Assembly (NCBI GenBank): GCA_026770585.1
Contig: MU646534.1
Coordinates: 52,453 to 65,324, forward strand
DNA length: 12,872 nucleotides
Reading direction: 5' to 3'
Source: Baffinella frigidus
Taxonomy: Eukaryota; Cryptophyceae; Cryptomonadales; Baffinellaceae
In this document: positions 7,301 through 12,870 of the stretch, piece by piece
Position numbering within the stretch: the first letter of the stretch is position 1
How the letters are laid out: every line of letters starts with the position of its first letter
Position numbers and translations under genes: made by a program
Notes under the pieces: model-generated
Database searches by the model: none
Told to the model about the DNA's origin: nothing
Seen by the model: only the letters and a program-made list of their open reading frames with translations

Positions 7301-10300
7301 CGGTCACGCGGACGCCGAAGCCAACTGTCCGAGGTGACTGCCTTGGCGTGTCCCGCCAGTCCCCGATCATGCTTGATGCGCTTGCTCTGGTCCGCCAGGT
7401 GGGGCTGTTTTCTCCAGAGCTACAGTCTTTAGGATGTAGGAGGGTTTGGGTTTTAGGGGTGTAGGCTCGATGCGTTTGCTCTAGTCCGACAGGTGGGGAT
7501 CTCACCCCGAAACGCGAAACACCTCAATTCGAACGGTAGATCCGCGTTGAGGGTTGAGGGTTGAGGGCAGTTTGGGTGTAGGGTTCTTTTCTCGAGGGTT
7601 GCAGTCTGTCTGCAGACTGACTTGCGGGCGCCAGTTTCTGGTGTTAGGGTTTAGTGCTTGAGGGTTAGGGTTTAGGGTTTAGGGTCTGGGCGGGGTGGAA
7701 CCCGACATAGTGAAGAAGCCGCGCACCTTTAATAAACGCACTTTTCAATAAACGCGTGTATTACTAATAAACACACTTTCCTCTCTCTTGCAGGGAGGTC
7801 TCGAGGGGGGGGGGGGGCTGGAAGCGACGATCCTCCCTCGAGAGACTCCTGGGCTGTTGAAGACGCCCTAATCCCTCAACCCTCAACCCCGCCCCCCCCC
7901 ACCCCCAATCCCCTACGAACATCAACAGGGAGGTCTTGGGGGGGGGGGGGGGGGTGGAAGCGACGATGCTCAAGGTGCCGGGTATCCACACACCCATGGC
8001 GCTCGTCGTCCCGCTGAATCGTCTCGGCGATGGTGTGGATCCGTGCCAATTGGTCGTCAAACAAGAGCTCTCTCTCTGAAGATGGGGTGCACTATCAGGA
8101 GGGAGGAGAGGGGCTGGAAGCGACGATCTTAACGGTGCCGTCAGGCGTCGAGTTCGTCAATTCCGTCCTGGAAAACCGCGCGACAGAGGTCCTACACCTA
8201 CACCCTACACCCTACACCCTAAAATCCTAGGACTCGAGTTCGTTGAATCCGTCATAGCCCAGCGCGCGAAAAAGGTACGTGTCTTCCCCACGGCTGTTGC
8301 CGCCCTAGAGTCTGTTAAGAGTGCAAGTGCGTCTGTTATCAAGTTAGTTTGTTGGTCAGTTAGTTTGTTACCACGTTAATTGGCGTGTTGGTTAGGTAGT
8401 TGGTCAATTAGATGGTAAGATAGAAAAAGAACTGCCCGCCGAGACAAACGTCGCGAATGGGACGTCTCACAGCAAAAGGGAACCTCTGTTAGTAATGGCG
8501 GATGCCTCCCGATGGGGGGGGGCATGGCGGTGGAGGTGGTGGTGGGGCAGGGCAGACTGAGACAGAGCTACGGCGCTTACCGCCCTTCCCCCTCTCTCTC
8601 CACCGTAATGAACCCTGAACGGCACCCTGCAGGTGGGGGGGGGGGGCGGAGGCGGAGGTAGGGGGGGTGTAGGCACCCTCCGACCGCGCGGTGCTAACGG
8701 AATGGAACACATGGTGGCCATGTCGGTTTCGATTCGTAAGAAACGCATTTTTCGTTCTAATAAAACCCTTTTTTTGTTCTAACATCAACCCCCCAGGTTG
8801 GTGGCGCGGTGGAGGTGGTGGTGGGACAGGCGCCCTCCGACCGCGCGGCACTAACGCGAGAATCGTTCAAGTTGACGGTTCTGGTACCAAAACGTCAACA
8901 TCTACCATTTTTGGCGGCCAAATTGTATGGATACCGCTCTAATGAACAAACAATGATACCCCGCAGGTGGGGGGCACGGCGGTGGAGGTGGAGGTGGTGG
9001 TGGGGCAGGCGCCCTCCAACCGCGCGGCGCTAATGCGGGGATCACGCCTCGCGCTCGCGGTGCGCTTCCTTCCCCCACCGATACATCTCGTGGTCCCCTC
9101 GAGGGCGATTGAAGGCTCATGAAATGCGTTCATTTTGACCTGATAATCATCCTCGGTCGGTGCGCTTCCTTCCCCCCACCTTCGCCGTCACACCCCTGAT
9201 GATGAAATTTACTGGACACTAACAACTCGCGAAATCCAGGGTGTTACAGGGCGGAATCCGGTCTCGCAGGGTTTCGACGGCTAAGTCCTAGTCAAGAAGG
9301 TCATGGTCGCTCTGTGAGAGTCACACTGCCCTCTGCCATCACTGCCGCCCCCACCTTGCTCGCTGTCTCCCGACCAAGGCAGGGCTAGACGGTGGGGAAA
9401 CCAGTGCGAGAGAGAGCGGGCAAAAAACGGAGCTCGCCCGCTGTGGGCTCCCGCGGCGCCAGGTCTCAAGCGAATAGATTATATTTCGAACAGCGTCCAT
9501 TCAAAGGATTGTTGGTACAAATCCTGGTAGTTTAAACCCGAAAAGTACGGAATGGCACCAACGCCAAGCCAAATCTGGGATATGATATATTAGGTGACGC
9601 GATGAGTGTGCCGCCGGTGGCAGGTTTGGGGCACGGTCGCCCTGGAGCTAATGGTGGGTTCCTGCTGGAGGAGATAGAAGCAGCCCCGGAGCCTGTCCTA
9701 AGCATTTAGCGGCTTGAGGTCTGAGCGATGATGTTGCTACCGCGCAGGTCTCGGGAACGGTGACGCTGGAGCTAGCAGCCGCGTTGCGACAGAGAATCTG
9801 CTAGGTGGCGCGTTGAGTGTGCCACCGGCGGCAGGTTGGTCTCGGGCACGGTGACGCTCCCTCTTGCTCTCTCGCACGCTTTCTCGCCCCCCCCATCTCT
9901 TGCTCCGACTCACTGCTCGGTGACAACCTAGGCGAGCTATAGATGCAGGGAGTAGGCCCTAAGCCGGTCCTCAGCAGCTAACTGCGGCAGGTCTCGGGAA
10001 CGGTGACGCTGGAGCTAGCACTTTCAGCCCTGCACCACACCCTCCCGAGGTCGTGCCGTGTGGTGGGCGATAACGAGAGCTTCCCCGCGCCGTGTGCTGC
10101 CGTTGAGGTCTCGGGAACGGTGACGCTGGAGCTGGCAGCAGCACGCCTCTCCGCGGTCATCATTAGATGTGTACCGGAAATCCTGTAGATGGACGTCCCA
10201 AGCATTTAGCGGCTTCAGGTCCGAGCGATGATGTTGCTACCGCGCAGGTCTTGGGCCTCCGCGGTAGCAACATCAGTACAATCTCACGGAATCTGGACCG

Positions 10301-12769
10301 CGCTTTCCCGCTCTGAGCTTTCCCGCTGCTGTGGAGGCAGGTCTCGGGAACGGTGACGCTGGAGCTGGCGGCCGCGCGCCTCCCCGCGGTCGTCGTCTAC
10401 AAAGCCAACCCCCTTACCGAGCTCCTGGCGAGGTTCCAGCGCGCCCCACGTTTGACCTTTGACCATCAAAATTTTAGTCAACGCTGGTGGTTCACAGGCG
10501 CCTAGAGCAGCAACTCCGAGCGAGATCCTCGCGACGTACCGTTTTCCTTTGTTTCTGAGTCTACACTAGTGGAAGAATAACCGCCCAGCCTTACGATGCA
10601 GTCTACAAAGCCAACTTGGCTTTGTAGCCTCACCGAGCTCCTCGAGAGGTTCCCCCGCGCCTAAATTATCAACTCCAATTAAATGATAAATTACGTTTTG
10701 GATTTAGGTTCCACCCCACGCTTGCTCGTTGAGAAACGTGTTGATCCCGTTGCCGCTGTCCCCACCCCCTCTCGTGGAGCACAGATGGGCGCCTAGAGCA
10801 GCGGTCCCGAGAGATCTGCGATTGAGAGCAGCAGGGCGCATCCGAGAGAGCCCTCGCTTGCTCATCGGGGCACTCCTTGCTACCAAGCGCTGCCGCTGTC
10901 TAGCTTTGCCTGCGTTTTGATTCTGGCCCGCCCTGAGGCTTTCTATTTGCCTTTTTTTACTGGTTGTCTGCTCTTCAATAGTTGCGATGGCGAGCCAAAA
11001 TAAACTCAAGCAGAGCTAGGCTGGCCCATACCAAGCGGGAAACTTTGATTCGAATCAGCATACGGTCTTGGACTACGTTAGGTCCCAGGGCTTCCAGGTC
11101 TGCGAATTGGATCCCGAAACCCTGACATTATGCCGGTATCATGCTAAAAAGATGCTGACACGCTCCCGGCAGGCAATGTACTGTCTGGGATACACGCTCC
11201 TAAAAGACGATCCCAAAACCCTGGCAAGATGCTGATAAGATGATGGCAGGCACCTAGCAGCCGTGTCCTATGTCTCACTTCCGAACCTGATCGATGCTCA
11301 CACTAAACGATGAGCCCGAAACCCTAAACGATGCTCCCACCCTGGCACGATGCTGACAAGATGCTGACAAGATGCTGACAAGATGCTGACAAGATGCTGA
11401 CAAGATGCTGACACGATGCTGACAAGATGCTGACACGATGCTGACACGATGCTGGCAGGTACCTAGCAGCCGTGTCGTACGTCTCACTCCCGAACCTGCC
11501 CATGGTTGGTGCTCACACTCTCATAAACGATCATCCCGGAACCCTCAACGATGAGCCTGAAACCCTAAACGATGCTCCCGAAAGCCTGGTGGGTACCCAG
11601 CCGCAGTCTCCTACGTCTTACTGCCGAACCTGCTCCTGGACCGCGCCCTCGTTCCTTGATCGATGCTCACACGATCCTAGACGATGATCCCGAGACTCCG
11701 ACCACATGCTGACATGATGCTGACATGATGCTGACAAGATGCTGACACGATGCTGACACGATGCTGGCAGGTACCTAGCAGCCGTGTCCCACGTCTCACT
11801 CCCGAACCTGCTCCTGGACCGCGCTCTCGTCCCCTAGCTTCTCTTCCGCGCATGCCCCACCCCTTCACTCGCCGCAACCGCGCGCAGGTCGTGTCCCTAC
11901 CCTGATGTAGCAGGTGTCCCTAGTCGGCGTGCTCTCGTACACGATTTCCGCATTACAGGGGTACCTGGCTCATAAGGAGCCGCGCCCCCCCCCCTAGGAC
12001 CACCGTAGGGCCGTAGGTAAAGGCCTACTGTAGGGTCCTAGGGGGTTGCTCCTCCTTATGAGCGAGGTAGCCAGCAGGCTTGCGCGCAACCTCCGTGCAG
12101 AGCAGCCACGTGACTCTTGCTGCTCTCATGTGACTCCCCGATCCAGGACGAGCCGTAACAGGGGTACATCGCTCATGATAAAACGCCCACCCCCTAGGAC
12201 AACCGCAGGGCCCTAGGCATAGGGTTGCTGTAGGGTCCTAGGGGGTGGCGCTTTCTTATGGGCGATGTACCCCTGTAGATCGACTGTATGCGGGGTGGGT
12301 GCTGACATCTCGCACGCTGCAGGCTTCCCCAGACCCCGCTGCCTGAGCAGCCAAGTGACTCCTGCTGCTCTCGCTACAGGGGTACCTCGCTCATAAGAAA
12401 CCGCCCCCCCATAGGACCCTACAGTAGGTCTATGCGTAGGGCCCTACGGTGTTCCTAGAGAGGGGGGGGGGGGGTATGTGAGCGAGGTACCCCTGTAAAG
12501 TAACTTCTATCGCACGCTGCAGGCTTCTACGCGACCCCGCCGCCTTGCAAGCCCAGCGAGAGGGCTATGCCCAAGCCATCTCGGCCGCCCACCCGCCGCA
12601 CCCTCGTCCGCCCCTGGAGAATCGTTCTCTGGAGAATCATCCCCTGGATAATCATGAACGGCGACCGCACACCGCACCTCTGGATGAGCGTTACGCGAGA
12701 CCGTCGGAGCGAGCCGCCCAGGCGATTCTGGAGGCGCATGCGCTGCGTACAGGGGTACCTCGCTCATAA
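3278..12769 (+). CDS. lpxB: Lipid-A-disaccharide synthase, split by many introns
   Basis: LpxB (GT19) joins UDP-2,3-diacylglucosamine to lipid X to form the lipid A disaccharide; in Arabidopsis it is mitochondrial. Exons: 3278-3517, 3666-3831, 4328-4433, 4917-4995, 6271-6335, 6838-7114, 8099-8188 (or 8099-8144 plus 8231-8274), 8967-9059, 10341-10432, 11771-about 11828, and 12523-12769. Through exon 9 the phases chain without error, giving about 402 residues. Landmarks in order: Arg-rich presequence (RRCFHASAF, residues about 32-41), [155 protein letters not shown], then a C-terminal LLRDPAALQ and [15 protein letters not shown]. Introns 1 and 4 use GC donors. The usual VPE..Q segment after exon 10 was not found, and the stop lies in a family A element. 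The gene may be damaged there. Expected size is about 500 residues against about 380 in bacteria; the excess is presequence, an Ala/Gly-rich insert in exon 6 and a C-terminal extension. Confidence 0.9.
3570..3601 (+). repeat. Two-unit 16-bp tandem repeat in lpxB intron 1
   Basis: GGGATGATCCGGAACT is followed directly by GGGATAATCCGGAAAT. The repeat lies in the 148-base GC-AG intron between exons 1 and 2. No function is apparent. Confidence 0.6.
4228..4323 (+). repeat. CT microsatellite forming the polypyrimidine tract before lpxB exon 3
   Basis: About 95 bases of (CT)n with a few CG, CC and GT interruptions end directly at the acceptor CGCAG of exon 3 (4328). It acts as an extreme polypyrimidine tract and is likely length-polymorphic. 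Confidence 0.92.
4620..4665 (+). repeat. Downstream echo of the lpxB exon 3 end and donor
   Basis: TCTGCCGCGCTTGGTGAAAA then GCGGTGCGTGGGTCCCCCGC repeats 4411-4459, the last seven codons of exon 3, its donor (GTGCGTGAG) and about 20 intron bases. It is followed immediately by element B copy 2. A flanking block (CAAGCGAGTC...CAACGCGTGT) recurs at about 4588 and 4848, so the duplicated unit was larger. Confidence 0.85.
4666..4836. mobile_element. Terminal-inverted-repeat element family B, copy 2 (lpxB intron 3)
   Basis: 171 bp, collinear with 2248-2414: GAATGCTAGAGGGGCC at the left, TATCCTGGTA, TTTACAACC, CATATGTACATAGG, and the right end CTCCAGCATTTTCGAGTG. The ends are imperfect inverted repeats. 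It adjoins the exon 3 echo, so insertion or excision may have taken part in that duplication. Confidence 0.72.
5028..5290 (+). repeat. Two downstream echoes of lpxB exon 4
   Basis: Blocks at about 5049-5155 and 5189-5285 repeat 4920-5026, which holds exon 4 ([12 protein letters not shown]) and its donor. Periods are 129 and 140 bases. Shared pieces include CGCGCAMTACG, TGGGCGTACA, CTCCAAGACAAAG and the intron stretch CACCGTTAGAGCTA. Both echoes are frameshifted or lose the Trp codon. At the donor position the intact exon has CAG|GCGCGT, while the echoes have CAG|GAGCGT and AAA|GAGCGT. Confidence 0.87.
5592..5664. repeat. Long hairpin: 31-bp inverted repeat with 11-base loop
   Basis: CTGGGGATACAGTCCCGTGT... 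(5592-5622) pairs with 5634-5664 (CCGGCCATCC...CATCCCCAG) with two mismatches. It lies in lpxB intron 4 and would form a stable stem in RNA or a cruciform in DNA. No coding potential is evident. It may be a compact palindromic element. Confidence 0.85.
5860..6037. mobile_element. AT-rich element with about 38-bp terminal inverted repeats
   Basis: Left arm 5860-5897 and right arm 6001-6037 are inverted copies: GATCTMATC...GCGAGTATTTT then ACAAAATACGATTT, with one internal substitution and a one-base gap. About 100 bp of non-coding, AT-richer DNA lies between. The sequence differs sharply in composition from the surrounding intron and has MITE size and structure. No other copy is present in the window. 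Confidence 0.72.
6050..6235. mobile_element. Element with 19-bp perfect terminal inverted repeats and an internal 26-bp palindrome
   Basis: CCACGCAAGAGTGTAGGGC (6059-6077) is exactly reverse-complemented at 6211-6229, with GAGAAC further out on both sides. Inside, 6170-6195 is a perfect 26-bp palindrome centred on GAATTC (AGAAATAGTAG and its complement). It abuts the preceding element by about 12 bp. Perhaps a nested or compound MITE. Confidence 0.72.
6391..6460. mobile_element. Possible core remnant of element family A
   Basis: CCGTAGGAACCCCCCCCTATG, TCCCTACGGAT and ACCGTAGGTGCGTAGG resemble the C-run plus CTACGG/CCGTAG core of the family A copies. Terminal repeats are not recognisable, and TTATC occurs near both ends. 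A weak match. Confidence 0.35.
6702..6780. repeat. Three tandem 27-bp palindromic units before lpxB exon 6
   Basis: 6702-6726, 6729-6753 and 6756-6780 each read TCACGTCC...GGACGTGA, with CTCTAAAAG or CTATAAAAA at the centre, spaced exactly 27 bases. Each unit is a dyad built around ACGT (a CACGTC/GACGTG core). The array ends 57 bases before the exon 6 acceptor, so it would form three adjacent hairpins in the pre-mRNA or a cluster of bZIP-like sites in DNA. Confidence 0.88.
7143..7690 (+). repeat. Tandem duplication with two echoes of lpxB exon 6 and telomere-like repeats
   Basis: 7233-7427 repeats the exon 6 end (GATGKTGCTGCTTCYGGGGA, LLPGSR region, then donor CGCCAG|GTKGGGGCT) but is split by about 78 inserted bases at 7285-7362. 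A shorter echo lies at 7464-7499. Separately, 7143-7220 (GTCTGTCTGCAGA...CTTGCGGGCGCCAGTTTC) recurs at 7605-7664 without 18 internal bases. TTTAGGG-like runs occur at about 7200-7232, 7436-7465, 7545-7585 and 7645-7690. Confidence 0.85.
7794..7985 (+). repeat. Two upstream echoes of lpxB exon 7
   Basis: Acceptors CTTGCAG (7793) and CAACAG (7928) are followed by GGAGGTCTYG, a run of 13-17 G, and TGGAAGCGACGATSCT, matching the start of exon 7 (8099: GGAGGAGAGGGG then CTGGAAGCGACGATCTT). The G-run is an expanded version of the exon's GAGGGG. The first echo has a better pyrimidine tract than the real exon. Homology ends within 40-55 bases. Confidence 0.83.
8190..8224 (+). repeat. Short C-rich telomere-like run
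   Basis: CCTACACCTACACCCTACAC then CCTACACCCTAAAA. Opposite orientation to the other telomere-like arrays. It lies between the two alternative halves of exon 7, and its 3' end supplies the acceptor CCTAG at 8230. Confidence 0.75.
8231..8274 (+). CDS. lpxB: Alternative 3' half of lpxB exon 7
   Basis: Preceded by CCTAG and followed by an excellent donor, AAAAAG|GTACGTG. Joined to 8099-8144 by a GC-AG intron (donor TCAG|GCGTCG, 8145-8230) it restores the frame and gives [18 protein letters not shown] in place of [18 protein letters not shown]. Both routes total 90 bases. The donor of the read-through version (GAG|GTCCTA) is weak, so I favour this route as the functional one, but both may be used. 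Confidence 0.65.
8332..8425 (+). repeat. Low-complexity GTTAGTT/GTTGGTC run
   Basis: Imperfect reiteration of GTTAGTTTGTTGGTCA-like words in lpxB intron 7. No function seen. Confidence 0.6.
8513..8868 (+). repeat. Three upstream echoes of lpxB exon 8
   Basis: Blocks at 8513-8555, 8633-8701 and 8797-8868 match exon 8 (8967-9059: GGCGGTGGAGGTGG...GGGGCAGGCGCCCTCC). The first keeps only the Gly/Val codons, the second carries a G-run, and the third is nearly whole. The third has acceptor CCCCAG|GTTGGTGG and reads [20 protein letters not shown] in frame, then diverges from SRLALA to SFKLT before a GT. The last block could still be spliced as a variant exon. Confidence 0.85.
9157..9180 (+). repeat. 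Downstream echo of the lpxB exon 8 donor region
   Basis: GGTGCGCTTCCTTCCCCCCACC repeats the donor and first intron bases at 9060-9080 with one extra C. The preceding exon codons are not conserved, so it is a short donor-side echo. Confidence 0.7.
9468..9571 (+). repeat. Dispersed repeat C, copy 3
   Basis: Diverged copy of 1796-1885: AGCGTCCATTCAAAGGATT, TTGGTACAAATCC, AAAAGTACGGAATGGCACC and CAACGCCAAGCC correspond in order. It lies in lpxB intron 8, in the same plus orientation as the copies in DDX1. GGTACAAATCC again resembles a degenerate tRNA B box. Confidence 0.62.
9597..10275 (+). repeat. Cluster of upstream echoes of lpxB exon 9
   Basis: Acceptor-led copies of GTCTCGGGAACGGTGACGCT start at about 9748, 9838, 9991 and 10108, with weaker ones near 9624 and 10248. 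The one at 10108 is longest ([19 protein letters not shown]) and then runs into a stop-containing segment. Flanking intron is also repeated: GAGTGTGCCRCCGG at 9605 and 9815, and AAGCATTTAGCGGCTT...GATGTTGCTACCGCGCAG at 9699 and 10199. The intact exon (10341) comes last. Confidence 0.9.
10229..10275. repeat. 16-bp perfect inverted repeat with an exon 9 acceptor stub in its loop
   Basis: TGATGTTGCTACCGCG (10229-10244) and CGCGGTAGCAACATCA (10260-10275) flank CAGGTCTTGGGCCTC. The loop is the truncated start of exon 9 with its AG|GT. The left arm also exists unpaired at about 9729-9744, so the right arm looks like a newly inverted copy. Confidence 0.85.
10498..10820 (+). repeat. Downstream echo of exon 9 and a duplicated intron block
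   Basis: 10601-10655 repeats the exon 9 end: TCTACAAAGCCAA, CACCGAGCTCCT, then GAGAGGTTCC (exon: GCGAGGTTCC). An insertion inside it makes CTACAAAGCCAA and TTGGCTTTGTAG, a 12-bp inverted repeat with one base between (10603-10627). GCGCCTAGAGCAGC is present at both 10498 and 10790, marking a larger tandem duplication of about 290 bp. Confidence 0.8.
11140..11458 (+). repeat. 11-bp minisatellite GATGCTGACAA in lpxB intron 9
   Basis: Three units at 11140-11172, two at 11228-11249, and exactly ten at 11349-11458. In the latter two arrays the final unit, mutated to GATGATGGCAG or GATGCTGGCAG, is the acceptor of an exon 10 copy. Each unit contains CTGAC, a good match to the branch-point consensus CTRAY. 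Confidence 0.92.
11250..11837 (+). repeat. lpxB: Four tandem copies of lpxB exon 10
   Basis: Copies begin at 11250, 11459, 11593 and 11771 and encode (Y)[12 protein letters not shown] with variations. The first two lose homology after NL (NLIDA, NLPMV). The third has lost its AG acceptor (CTGGTGG instead of CTGGCAG) but continues [10 protein letters not shown] then TGA. The fourth reads [21 protein letters not shown] then TAG. Exon 9 ends in AG, and any copy starting with G restores Arg plus frame. The fourth is the best candidate for the used exon, with a weak donor CTC|GTCCCC at 11829. Confidence 0.88.
11705..11770 (+). repeat. Second 11-bp minisatellite array before exon 10 copy 4
   Basis: Six units of GATGCTGACAW/C, the last being GATGCTGGCAG whose CAG is the acceptor. 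The last units before the acceptor are ACACG instead of ACAAG, which removes AG dinucleotides close to the splice site. Confidence 0.9.
11954..12072. mobile_element. Element family A, copy 1
   Basis: Left end TACAGGGGTACCTGGCTCAT, internal CCCCCTAGGACCACCGTAGGG and TAGGGTCCTAGGGGG, right end CTTATGAGCGAGGTAGCC. The final bases of the right terminal repeat (CCCTGTA) are lost where an exon 12 echo begins. The whole unit is a long imperfect palindrome with no ORF. Confidence 0.88.
12074..12371 (+). repeat. Two echoes of the last lpxB exon between elements A
   Basis: 12076-12156 and 12311-12374 contain CAGGCTT, an ACCYCSSYGC stretch and GAGCAGCC, then a shared tail GTGACTCYTGCTGCTCTC. They align with CGCACGCTGCAGGCTTC...GACCCCGCCGCC at the start of the intact exon (12523). 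Each is bracketed by family A copies, giving the order A, echo, A, echo, A, exon, A. Confidence 0.8.
12157..12277. mobile_element. Element family A, copy 2
   Basis: AACAGGGGTACATCGCTCAT at the left pairs with ATGGGCGATGTACCCCTGTA at the right. The paired change CATCG/CGATG relative to copies 3 and 4 keeps the stem intact. Core CCCCCTAGGACAACCGCAGGG. TA flanks are consistent with a TA target duplication. Confidence 0.88.
12375..12497. mobile_element. Element family A, copy 3
   Basis: 123 bp from TACAGGGGTACCTCGCTCAT to GAGCGAGGTACCCCTGTA, with a C-run and a G-run either side of the core GGACCCTACAGTAGG. Ends are flanked by TA on both sides. It lies directly before the intact last exon of lpxB. 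Confidence 0.92.
12614..12658 (+). repeat. lpxB: In-frame 3 x 15-bp repeat in the last lpxB exon
   Basis: CTGGAGAATCGTTCT, CTGGAGAATCATCCC and CTGGATAATCATGAA are consecutive and encode [10 protein letters not shown] and LDNHE. They expand a linker between LLRDPAALQ and PSERAAQAI, where bacterial LpxB is shorter. Confidence 0.85.
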
Positions 12770-12870
12770 GAAACCGCCCCCCCCTAGGACCCTACAGTAG
12801 GACCATGCCTAGGGTCCTATGGTAGTCCTGGGGGAGGGGGGGGGGTTCTTATGAGCGAGGTACCCCTGTA
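12748..12870. mobile_element. lpxB: Element family A, copy 4, overlapping the lpxB stop
   Basis: 123 bp with near-perfect terminal inverted repeats (TACAGGGGTACCTCGCTCAT at the left), flanked CG...CG at the window edge. It begins inside the reading frame of the last lpxB exon, adding TGVPRS and the stop TAA at 12767-12769. Non-coding and palindromic, of MITE type. Confidence 0.92.

Noticed and set aside
8467-9133. Proline-rich minus-strand ORFs
   Set aside because: They are antisense of the Gly/Val-rich exon 8 and its echoes.
11275-11487. Ser-Ala-Ser-Cys-Gln-His-Arg repeat protein on the minus strand
   Set aside because: It is only the translation of the 11-bp minisatellite.
11228-11770. 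CRISPR-like array
   Set aside because: Units are contiguous 11-mers without spacers, in a eukaryotic intron ending at a splice acceptor.
12140-12277. Family A palindromes as rho-independent terminators
   Set aside because: The host is eukaryotic, the stems are over 50 bp, and the units repeat with conserved ends and TA flanks, which fits a mobile element.
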